The notes under the pieces: generated by a model | What the model was told of the DNA's origin: nothing | The model's database searches: none | What the model saw: the letters and a program-made list of their open reading frames with translations, nothing else | Origin: CAZPUI01 sp964415525 | GTDB taxonomy: Bacteria > Acidobacteriota > Holophagae > Holophagales > Holophagaceae | DNA length: 50,499 nucleotides | Assembly (NCBI GenBank): GCA_964415525.1 | Contig: CAYQAS010000015.1 | Location: 1-50,499, forward strand | Direction: 5' to 3' | Shown: positions 7,678 through 14,860 of the stretch, piece by piece | Position numbering within the stretch: position 1 is the first letter of the stretch | Layout: every line of letters begins with the position of its first letter | Made by a program: the position numbers and the translations under genes

Positions 7678-10275
7678 TCAAAGGGCGTTCTGGAGGAGAT
7701 CCAGGTCGGCTTCGTTGATCACGCCGTCCCCGTTCAAGTCAGCCTTGGCCAGATCATCGGTGCTCGTGCTGGCCCAGCGGCGGGTCAGCTGGAGCACGTC
7801 CAGGGTGTCCACCACGCCATCGCCGTTCAGATCCAGGGTCTTGACGTCGACCGTCGCCGAGCCGCTGACACCGTTGGCGGTGGCCGTGACGGTGTAGGTT
7901 CCAGCGGTGGTTGGGGCCGTGTAGGCCCCGGCGCTGGTGATGGTGCCGCCGGTGGTGCTCCAGGCCACGGTGCCTGGAGTGGCCGTGCCTGCGATGGTGG
8001 CGGTAAAGGTGAAGGTGCCGCCCGTCAGCAGGGTCTTGGTGGCGGGGGACACGGTCACGGTGATGACCGGAGCGCTCATCACTTGGACGGTGGTGGACGC
8101 GGAGCGGGTGGGATCCACCGCGCTCGTGGCGGTGACGGTGTAGGTGCCGGGTGTCGCGGGAGCCGTGTAGATGGTGGTGGCGATGCCGTCTCCGGCAGTG
8201 GTGGCAGGGGCGATGGTGCCGCCGTTGTTGCTCACGGTCCAGTTCACCGAATGATTGGTCGAGCCCGTCACCGTGGCCTTGAAGGACACCGTGCCGCCGA
8301 CCGTGGCCTGCACCGTGCCGGAGGGGGAAACGGTCACACCGACACTCTGGTCCATGTTCAGAAGATCGACGACGCCCCAGCCCCAGTTCTTGTTCCAGAT
8401 TCCCGGTGTCGTGAGCACGGTGGTGCCCTGGGCGTTGGCCTTCAGGTAGGCCAGCACATTCGCATGGGTCCAGGACGGATTCCGCTCCTTCAGCAGCGCG
8501 ACCGCGCCGCTGGTGATGGGCGACGACATGCTGGTGCCCTGCATGTAGGTGTAGAAGTCGGTGCCGGTGGAAGGCAGGTAGACCGCGCCGGGACTGGGGG
8601 CGGCACTGGAACGGGCGGAGAGCACCATGGCGCCGCCTGCCGTGATATCAGGCTTCTGGCGGTTGTCCCGGGTCGGGCCGATGGAGCTGAAGGTGGCGAT
8701 GGCGTCCTGGGTTTCGTTGGTATAGGAGTAGTTCTTTCCGTCCGAAGCAGGCCAGGTTCGGCGGGAGGTATAGGCGGCGACCGTGATGACATTGCTTCCA
8801 CAGGCGTCGTTGCCCAGGGTCATGTTGGCATCGGCGATCTGGAAATAGGACGGCACCTCGCCGTTGGCATTGCTGTAGAGCCAGCCGTCGAGGCGGGTGC
8901 TACCGGCTTCCGTCTTGAATTCCAGGGTGTAGGTACCGGGAATGACGTGGTGGCCATCGTTGTTGCTTTCCAGCTCACCCAGGTAGACGAAGGCGGACTT
9001 GATGGCGGGGTTGTTGGCTTCTGCTGCGCTGGCGATGTCGAGGTAGTAACCGGCTCCGTCCTGGAGATAACCCTGGTATGCGCTGGTGGAAGGGGTCATC
9101 CAGGCCGAGGCGTTTCCCGCGGTGTCCTTGACGCGAATGCTCACCTTGGCGGTGGCGTCGTAATAGAACATGAAGCGCATGGCATCGGCGCGGCTGGAGG
9201 ATTGGGTGTACGTCTCCACAATCACCGGCAGACTGATGCCCGCAGGAGTCAGTGTGGCGCTGCCGTGCACACCGTCATTGGCATAGTTGCCGGCGGAGCG
9301 TACGACGATGAGGTTGCCGTTGGATGCCGCCACCAGGTCGTCGACGGCCTTGGTGTTGGCGTCCGTGCCGTCGTGGGGGCCGTAGCTGGAGCCCAGGCTC
9401 AGGTTCACGACGATGGGCTTGCCCAGCGCCTTGGCCTGTTCGTTCAGCCAGACGATGCCATTGAGGATGTCGCTGGAATTGAACGTGGTCTTCACGAAGA
9501 GGATGTTGGCGTTCTTCGCCGCGCCCATGTTGTTGGTGAAGGACGCGTCATAGCCCGCCACGGAGCCCGTGACGTGGGTGCCGTGACCGCCTTCGTCCAC
9601 CTCGGTGCAGGTGCCGCCGGTGATCTCGGCCGCCGTCCAGCGGCGTCCCTTGGTGGAGGAAAAGCTTCCGACAGTGAATGGCGTATGGCTGATGGTCTGG
9701 TCCCAGAGGTATTGGACACGGCTGGCGCCGGTGGCGGTTCCGCCGACCCTGAAAGCCGGGTGGGCCACATCGAGGCCCGTGTCGATGACGCCTACGAGCA
9801 CCGCGGAGCCGGTGTAGCCCGCCTGATGGGGCACGGAGACGTGGAGCTTGGTCATGTTCTTGTCGTTGTGCGTCTCCATCTGGTAGCTGCACTCGACGCG
9901 GTGGACGGAGGGAGCCCGCTCAAGGGCTTCCAGGGCGGAGAGCGGCAGGTCTGCCGTGACCACGGTCGGCGTGACGCGGGTGAAGGGCACGTGCAGGTCC
10001 TCCAGCACCTTCGTGGAAGCAAGGGAGATGGTGGCCTGCACTCGCGGCATGTCGTTACGGACGGAGAGGGCGCTCGCGGGAGCCACGACGGTCTCCCCCG
10101 CCACGATGCGGGCCAAGACCTGGGGGGCGTTCTTGAGCCACTGCTGCTTCAGCAGCTTGAGGCGAGGATCAAGCTGACCGGCGGAGAGGGCCAGGAGCGG
10201 CGCCAGCAGGGCAGCGGCGACACGGAGCGACCGCCCAGCGGATTCACTGCGGAGGTTGGGATAACGGCGCAACAT
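7678..10275 (-). CDS. Secreted subtilisin-like protease (S8) with two Ig-like domains and a C-terminal dockerin
   Basis: 865-residue exported serine protease. The catalytic triad is Asp165 (GVIDTGLD), His231 (GGHGTHV) and Ser582 (GTSMSSP). A propeptide-like segment follows the signal peptide. Around 190 residues of tandem Ig-like repeats (motifs TATVGGTVSF, GTYTVTATS) follow the catalytic domain. The last ~53 residues hold two calcium loops, DLNGDGVVDTLD and DLNGDGVINEAD, spaced as in a type I dockerin. The start at 10275 is set by GGAGG five bases upstream and gives a signal peptide (LRVAAALLAPLLALSAG). The next gene, 14 bp downstream, encodes a cohesin-like lipoprotein. Degradation of extracellular protein is the likely role. 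Confidence 0.93.
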   Translation of the reverse strand: MLRRYPNLRSESAGRSLRVAAALLAPLLALSAGQLDPRLKLLKQQWLKNAPQVLARIVAGETVVAPASALSVRNDMPRVQATISLASTKVLEDLHVPFTRVTPTVVTADLPLSALEALERAPSVHRVECSYQMETHNDKNMTKLHVSVPHQAGYTGSAVLVGVIDTGLDVAHPAFRVGGTATGASRVQYLWDQTISHTPFTVGSFSSTKGRRWTAAEITGGTCTEVDEGGHGTHVTGSVAGYDASFTNNMGAAKNANILFVKTTFNSSDILNGIVWLNEQAKALGKPIVVNLSLGSSYGPHDGTDANTKAVDDLVAASNGNLIVVRSAGNYANDGVHGSATLTPAGISLPVIVETYTQSSSRADAMRFMFYYDATAKVSIRVKDTAGNASAWMTPSTSAYQGYLQDGAGYYLDIASAAEANNPAIKSAFVYLGELESNNDGHHVIPGTYTLEFKTEAGSTRLDGWLYSNANGEVPSYFQIADANMTLGNDACGSNVITVAAYTSRRTWPASDGKNYSYTNETQDAIATFSSIGPTRDNRQKPDITAGGAMVLSARSSAAPSPGAVYLPSTGTDFYTYMQGTSMSSPITSGAVALLKERNPSWTHANVLAYLKANAQGTTVLTTPGIWNKNWGWGVVDLLNMDQSVGVTVSPSGTVQATVGGTVSFKATVTGSTNHSVNWTVSNNGGTIAPATTAGDGIATTIYTAPATPGTYTVTATSAVDPTRSASTTVQVMSAPVITVTVSPATKTLLTGGTFTFTATIAGTATPGTVAWSTTGGTITSAGAYTAPTTAGTYTVTATANGVSGSATVDVKTLDLNGDGVVDTLDVLQLTRRWASTSTDDLAKADLNGDGVINEADLDLLQNAL

Positions 10276-10441
10276 GAATCCTCCAGAAGCAGTGAAGTGT
10301 CTGAAATGAAAGAGGCCTAGGCGTTTCAAGGTGGGGCGGGCACCAAGTGTAGGTCTTCTTGGGCTGTCCGGAACTCCCGTAACAAGATTTAGGGTGGATC
10401 TACCGCGGCACGGAATGCCTTCCGACTAGGATGGACACAGC

Positions 10442-11167
10442 ATGAACGGCCCTCCTATGACCTGGTTCCAGCGCGACTTCGACGACCCTCGCTACTTCGA
10501 GATCTACCGCAACAAGGAGGCGGAAGCCGCGGAGGAAGGCCCCGCCCTCGCAGCCTACTTGGGCCTGCCCCGAGGCAGTCGGGTGCTCGACCTTCCCTGT
10601 GGCTGGGGACGGTTGCGTCCCTACCTGGTGTCGCGGGGATACCGTGTCGCCGGTGGAGACCTCAGTGCCTTGAACCTTGCGAGGCACTTCCAGGAGCAGG
10701 GCGGGGCGGTGGTGCGCATGGACCTGCGGAACCTGCCCTTTCGGGATGCCTGTGCCGATGGCGTCTTCTGCGCCTTCACCTCCTGGGGCTACTTCGCGAC
10801 GGACGAGGAGAATCTGGCGCAACTGCTGCAGTTCTATCGGGTACTGCGTCCCGGCGGGGTACTTCTCCTGGACCTCTGCGGGCGGGTCTTCCTGGAGCGG
10901 GCGGTCGACCATGTGGCGGACCGGTGGTACGAGGTGGAAGGCTACAAGGAGCGCGTACGCTGGAAGGCGGGCCGACGCCGAGTCCTCACCGACCGAATCC
11001 TGGATGGCGAGCGGTTCCAGCACGACATCTGGATTCCAGGCATCGAGGAGGTCATGGCCTTCCTTCAGGAGGCTGGCTTCAGCGTGGATGAGGCCTGGGG
11101 GGGTCTCAACGGTGAGCCATGGCACCTGGAGGCCGAACGCTGGATCTTCCGGGTCGTGAAACGCTGA
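10442..11167 (+). CDS. SAM-dependent methyltransferase, class I
   Basis: 241-residue soluble enzyme. Motif I is VLDLPCGWGRL, an acidic residue follows in VAGGDLSALN, motif II/III is CAFTSWGYFAT, and post-motif LRPGGVLLLDLCG completes a Rossmann methyltransferase fold. The substrate cannot be read from sequence. A weak AGGA about ten bases upstream supports the ATG. It is divergent from the dockerin protease and convergent with the MFS gene, so it appears to be a single-gene unit. Confidence 0.85.
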   Translation: MNGPPMTWFQRDFDDPRYFEIYRNKEAEAAEEGPALAAYLGLPRGSRVLDLPCGWGRLRPYLVSRGYRVAGGDLSALNLARHFQEQGGAVVRMDLRNLPFRDACADGVFCAFTSWGYFATDEENLAQLLQFYRVLRPGGVLLLDLCGRVFLERAVDHVADRWYEVEGYKERVRWKAGRRRVLTDRILDGERFQHDIWIPGIEEVMAFLQEAGFSVDEAWGGLNGEPWHLEAERWIFRVVKR

Positions 11168-11183
11168 TGGGTTTGTCGGGACT

Positions 11184-12350
11184 TCAGGTCTTGATCGCCT
11201 TCAGGCGAGGCACAAAGGCTAGGAAGGCCAGTCCCAGCACTCCGAGCGTCACCGGCAGACCGAAGGCGGCCTGGGCGGCGGTGCCCACCAGGGGGCCCAG
11301 CAACATGCCCACACCGTAGGCGCTGTTGAGGAGGGCGAAGACCACGGCGTAGCTGGAGCTGCCCCGGGCGTCCACGGCGGCGGCCATGGCGGGCGGGACC
11401 GGGCTGACGCAGAGGCTGACGACGATGCCGAGGACCGCCATGAGGACCGCGAAGGGCAGGGGCCCGCGCAGCAGGCCCGTGATCGGTACCAGCAGGGTGG
11501 CGACGAGGAAGCCGGTGGTCATCACCCGTCGCCGTCCCACGCGATCCGACAGGGCACCCATGAGGGGCGAGGTGGCCATGTGGCCCCCAGCGAGCAGGCC
11601 GAACAGCAGGCCGATGAAGCTGGCTTTGAAGCCCAGGGTGTTGCCGAAGTGCACCGGCAGGACCGTCTCGAGCACCGTGGTGAGGGCCGCGCCCAGGGCC
11701 ATGGCCCCCGCGAGCACGCGGATGGAGGGATCCTTCAGCATCTCGAGGATGCCGAGCGGGGTGCCGGGTTTGCGGGGCGGGTCCTTCAGCAGGGCAGCCC
11801 GGGCCACCGCATCCAACAGCACGAGCCCGGCCGCCACGACGTAGGGCGAGCGGGGGCCGAATGTGTCACAGAGCCAGCCCGACAGGGGCGGACCCGCCAC
11901 CAGACCGAAGTTGGCGAAGGCGAACACCGTGCCCATGGCCCGGCCCCGGTGCTCTGGGGGCGTCACGTCCGCCAGCAGCGCCATCCCCGTCACCCAGGTG
12001 ATGGTGCCCGCCACGCCCTGGAGGATGCGGGCGCCCACCATCAGTGGGAAGCTGTTGCCAAAGGCGAAGATCAGGGTCGTGGCCGCCATCAGCAGCAGTC
12101 CCCAGAGCATGGGCGTGCGCCGTCCCCGGCGTTCCAGGATCGGCCCCAGGGGCAGCGTGCTCCCCAGCAATGCCGCGGAGTAGCTCCACACCAGCAGTCC
12201 CACGCCCATCGGCCCCAGGGCGAAACGGGCGGCGTAGGTCGGGAGCAGCGGCACCAGCAGGAAGTAGATCAGCGTGTCCGCAAAGACGGCGGTACCGACC
12301 ACCAGAATGGCGGAAGCTTGGGTGCTGGGACGAAGCGAGGGCCAGGACAT
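11184..12350 (-). CDS. MFS transporter
   Basis: 388-residue integral membrane protein with about 12 hydrophobic segments. It has the MFS loop motif GALSDRVGRRRVMTTG in the second half and a related LERRGRRTPMLWG between segments 2 and 3. The conserved WVTGMALLADVTPPEHRGRAMG stretch in segments 4-5 suggests a drug-efflux or multidrug type, but the substrate is unknown. No good ribosome-binding site precedes the ATG; the upstream bases are A-rich. Its start lies about 100 bp from the stop of the lipoprotein gene on the same strand, with a hairpin between them. Confidence 0.88.
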   Translation of the reverse strand: MSWPSLRPSTQASAILVVGTAVFADTLIYFLLVPLLPTYAARFALGPMGVGLLVWSYSAALLGSTLPLGPILERRGRRTPMLWGLLLMAATTLIFAFGNSFPLMVGARILQGVAGTITWVTGMALLADVTPPEHRGRAMGTVFAFANFGLVAGPPLSGWLCDTFGPRSPYVVAAGLVLLDAVARAALLKDPPRKPGTPLGILEMLKDPSIRVLAGAMALGAALTTVLETVLPVHFGNTLGFKASFIGLLFGLLAGGHMATSPLMGALSDRVGRRRVMTTGFLVATLLVPITGLLRGPLPFAVLMAVLGIVVSLCVSPVPPAMAAAVDARGSSSYAVVFALLNSAYGVGMLLGPLVGTAAQAAFGLPVTLGVLGLAFLAFVPRLKAIKT

Positions 12351-12377
12351 GGTTTTTTAACGAATCTTGAGCAATCA

Positions 12378-12406
12378 GGTGACGGACGCCGAATGCGTCG
12401 GCCACC
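12378..12406 (-). terminator. Imperfect hairpin after the 12.5-kb lipoprotein gene
   Basis: Imperfect inverted repeat (GGTG...GACGC paired with GCGTC...CACC) between the lipoprotein stop at 12454 and the MFS start at 12350. An A/T-rich stretch follows on the minus strand about 20 bases later. It is a possible weak terminator. Confidence 0.35.
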
Positions 12407-12453
12407 TGCGGGTGTGCGATGGGATGGGCTATGGCGCGAACTGGCGGTCCAGG

Positions 12454-13005
12454 TTACTTCCCGACCTTCTTGTACCGCTCATTCGTCCCATTCAGGATCC
12501 ACTTCCCGCCTTCCTTGACGTAGGTCGCGATGCGGTCCTGGGTCTGGCCCACCTGGGCCTTGGGGTGCTGGATCTGGAAGATGGGGAAGAATTCCGTCGG
12601 CTTGGTGAGGCGGATCTGGTAAGTGACCTTTCCGCCGTCCCGAGCAGGCTCGAGGCGGGTGCTGCGCACGAATTCCGCATGGGCAACGGGCAGCAGGTAA
12701 CCGTTCCCCATGGGCTGGATGGTGGCGGGGGCGCCCGGGTTTGGGGTGAAGGTGAAGGTCTCCTTGTCCCCGTCGGGCGTGCGGCTCACGGTGAAGGGTG
12801 CCCGCTTCAGCGCCTCCTGCAGAGCCACCAGCTTGGCGTGGCCCGGACTCCCCTTGATGGCGCTGTCCTTACTTGGAATCTCCTGGGTAACCACCACCGG
12901 GTAGTCCTGGGCGATGTCCTTTTCGGCCTCTTTTCGCGTCAGCTTCGAAGAGCCACAGGCGAGGCTGAGGACGAGGATCGAGGCGGGGAGGAAGGCGTGA
13001 CGCAT
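12454..13005 (-). CDS. Lipoprotein of unknown function
   Basis: 183-residue protein with a signal peptide ending in the lipobox SLAC, then GSS. The mature part begins with a charged helix (LTRKEAEKDIAQDYP) and contains beta-rich segments such as RDGGKVTYQIRLTKP and a C-terminal VKEGGKWILNGTNERYKKV. The WIL-type end is reminiscent of small periplasmic lipocalin- or SnoaL-like stability proteins, but no family can be named. The ATG at 13005 has GGAG six bases upstream. It is divergent from larE, with only 68 bp between starts. Confidence 0.75.
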   Translation of the reverse strand: MRHAFLPASILVLSLACGSSKLTRKEAEKDIAQDYPVVVTQEIPSKDSAIKGSPGHAKLVALQEALKRAPFTVSRTPDGDKETFTFTPNPGAPATIQPMGNGYLLPVAHAEFVRSTRLEPARDGGKVTYQIRLTKPTEFFPIFQIQHPKAQVGQTQDRIATYVKEGGKWILNGTNERYKKVGK

Positions 13006-13073
13006 GGCGGCTCCGGAGGTGGTTTCGATGGTGCCACACTGGATGTCCCCATGGCGGGAATGGAAGAGGCGAG

Positions 13074-13889
13074 ATGGATCCCAAGCTCCTTGAATCGAGG
13101 CTCCTGGATGTGCTGGTGGCGGAAGGCCGCGGACGCCATGCCTTTGTCTGTTTCTCCGGCGGTCTGGATTCTGCCGTGGTTCTCGCGGCTTGCCTTCGGG
13201 CCGGGCTGCCCACCACAGCGCTCCTGGCGGTGGGCCCGTCCCTGGCGGAATACGAAAAGCGGGACGCCCACGCCATGGCAAAGCTGCTCGGCGCCTCCCT
13301 GGAGGAGATCGACGCCAACGAGACCGATGTGGAGGCCTACCGCGCCAATTCCGGCGACCGTTGCTACCACTGCAAGACGGCGCTCTATGACGCCGCCGGG
13401 AAGCTCGCCCGCACCCGCTTTCCCGAGGCCTGGATCCTCAATGGCGCCCAGGTGGAAGACCTGAGCGACTACCGCCCCGGCATGAACGCCGCTTCCGAGC
13501 ACGGGGTCTTCGCACCCCTGCTGGAGGCGGGGCTGGACAAGGAGGGCGTCCGAACCCTGGCGCGGCTGTGGGCGCTGCCCATCGCCGAGAAGCCCGCCAC
13601 GCCTTGTCTCGCGAGCCGCTTCCCCGTGGGCACCGAAGTCACGCCGGAGCGCCTGCGCATGGTGGATGCGGTGGAGACCTACCTTCGCGACAACGGCCTC
13701 TGGCCCGGCCGCGCCCGCTATCACGGCCCCGTGGTGCGCGTGGAGCTGGCCCGTTCCGTCATGCCCAAGGTGCTCGAGGAGCCCTACCGCAGCGAACTCG
13801 AAGCCCTGGCCAAGCAGGTGGGCTTCACCTTCGTGGCCCTCGACCTCACCGGCCTCCAGAGCGGCAGCCTCAGCTTCGCGCTGGAGTAG
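13074..13889 (+). CDS. larE: ATP-dependent sacrificial sulfur transferase LarE
   Basis: 271-residue enzyme of nickel-pincer nucleotide (NPN) synthesis; it donates sulfur to the pyridinium precursor. It has the PP-loop SGGLDS at 28-33, RCYHCK with Cys97 and Cys100, and PCLASRFPVG with Cys178. Cys178 sits where Lactobacillus LarE has its sacrificial Cys176. Two further cysteines may allow a cluster-based, non-sacrificial mechanism, which is an inference. The ATG has GAGG four bases upstream. larB follows after 8 bp. No larC or lactate racemase larA is visible in the window. Confidence 0.93.
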   Translation: MDPKLLESRLLDVLVAEGRGRHAFVCFSGGLDSAVVLAACLRAGLPTTALLAVGPSLAEYEKRDAHAMAKLLGASLEEIDANETDVEAYRANSGDRCYHCKTALYDAAGKLARTRFPEAWILNGAQVEDLSDYRPGMNAASEHGVFAPLLEAGLDKEGVRTLARLWALPIAEKPATPCLASRFPVGTEVTPERLRMVDAVETYLRDNGLWPGRARYHGPVVRVELARSVMPKVLEEPYRSELEALAKQVGFTFVALDLTGLQSGSLSFALE

Positions 13890-13897
13890 GAGTCTCC

Positions 13898-14533
13898 ATG
13901 ACCGACATCCGCTGGGACCATGACCGCGAGCGCCGCACCGGCATTCCGGAGGTCGTCTTCGCGCCGGGCAAGACCGTGGAGCAGCTCGTGCGCCTCTTCC
14001 AGGAGGGCGAGGGCCTGCGCATCGCCACGCGACTGAACGAGGCTCAGATGGCGGCGGTGGCCGACCTCGCCGCGGTCGATGCCGTGGGTCGCACCGCCGT
14101 GCGGGCGCCTCGGCCAGAGCTGGATTTGCCACCCATCGGCCTCCTCACCGGCGGCACTGGTGACATCCCCGTGATCCGCGAGGCGGAGGGCGTGCTGCGG
14201 GCCCTCGGCTACCCCTGCCGCGCCTTCTACGACGTCGGCATCGCGGGCCTGCACCGCCTCCAGAAGGTACTGCCTGAACTGGAAGCCTGCCCCGTGCTCA
14301 TCGTCGCCGCCGGTATGGAAGGTGCGCTGCCCTCCGTCGTCGCCGGTTTGGTGAGCAGCCCCGTCATCGCCGTACCCACCAGCGTCGGCGCCGGCATCAG
14401 CGCCGGCGGCACGGTGGCCCTCCACAGCATGCTCGCCAGCTGCGCCCCCGGCATCGCCGTGGTCAACATCGACAACGGCTTCGGCGCCGCCTGCATGGCG
14501 GTGAAAATGATGCTCAGGCTGCAAAAGATCTGA
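13898..14533 (+). CDS. larB: Nickel pincer cofactor biosynthesis protein LarB
   Basis: 211-residue PurE-like enzyme that carboxylates and hydrolyses nicotinic acid adenine dinucleotide, the first NPN step. Family features are the N-terminal block GIPEVVFAPGKT, the core TGGTGDIPVIREAE, and the PurE-like segment LIVAAGMEGALPSVVAGL followed by VIAVPTSVG. The ATG at 13898 is set by GGAG seven bases upstream and lies 8 bp after larE, so the two are co-transcribed and perhaps translationally coupled. The nickel-inserting LarC must be elsewhere. Confidence 0.93.
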   Translation: MTDIRWDHDRERRTGIPEVVFAPGKTVEQLVRLFQEGEGLRIATRLNEAQMAAVADLAAVDAVGRTAVRAPRPELDLPPIGLLTGGTGDIPVIREAEGVLRALGYPCRAFYDVGIAGLHRLQKVLPELEACPVLIVAAGMEGALPSVVAGLVSSPVIAVPTSVGAGISAGGTVALHSMLASCAPGIAVVNIDNGFGAACMAVKMMLRLQKI

Positions 14534-14860
14534 AGACGCATTCAGGCAACGCCGTGTGTGGATCACGCCACGGTGCCCCACGAGTGCCACGGCCACAGCG
14601 CCGAGGAAAGCGTCGACCACGGGACATGCGAGATGCTCACCTGACGCGAGCGGCACCTGCAGTCGGGCAAAACTGGATCTGAAATGAGAGGGGTGGTGCG
14701 GCGACCCCTCCATGCTGTGAGCGGCATCACGCTGGGCCCGATCCACATGGATAAAGGGTTTCATGACGAGAGCGCCACTGGCCCAGGGGGCATTGTGGAA
14801 CCGGATCTCGCTGGAAGGCCACGGTTCCGGGAGGGTGAAGGCTTCGCCCCGGAGATCGCC
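14534..14860. other. 327-bp intergenic region without a recognisable gene
   Basis: It lies between larB and the M28 peptidase. Short open frames exist on both strands, but none has a ribosome-binding site with a plausible protein. A promoter for the peptidase is expected here; I could not place one with confidence. Confidence 0.5.

Noticed and set aside
8083..10320. Long plus-strand open frame (745 codons) opposite the dockerin protease
   Set aside because: It is low-complexity Gly/Arg/His/Val sequence typical of an antisense shadow in high-GC DNA; the minus-strand protease has full catalytic motifs.
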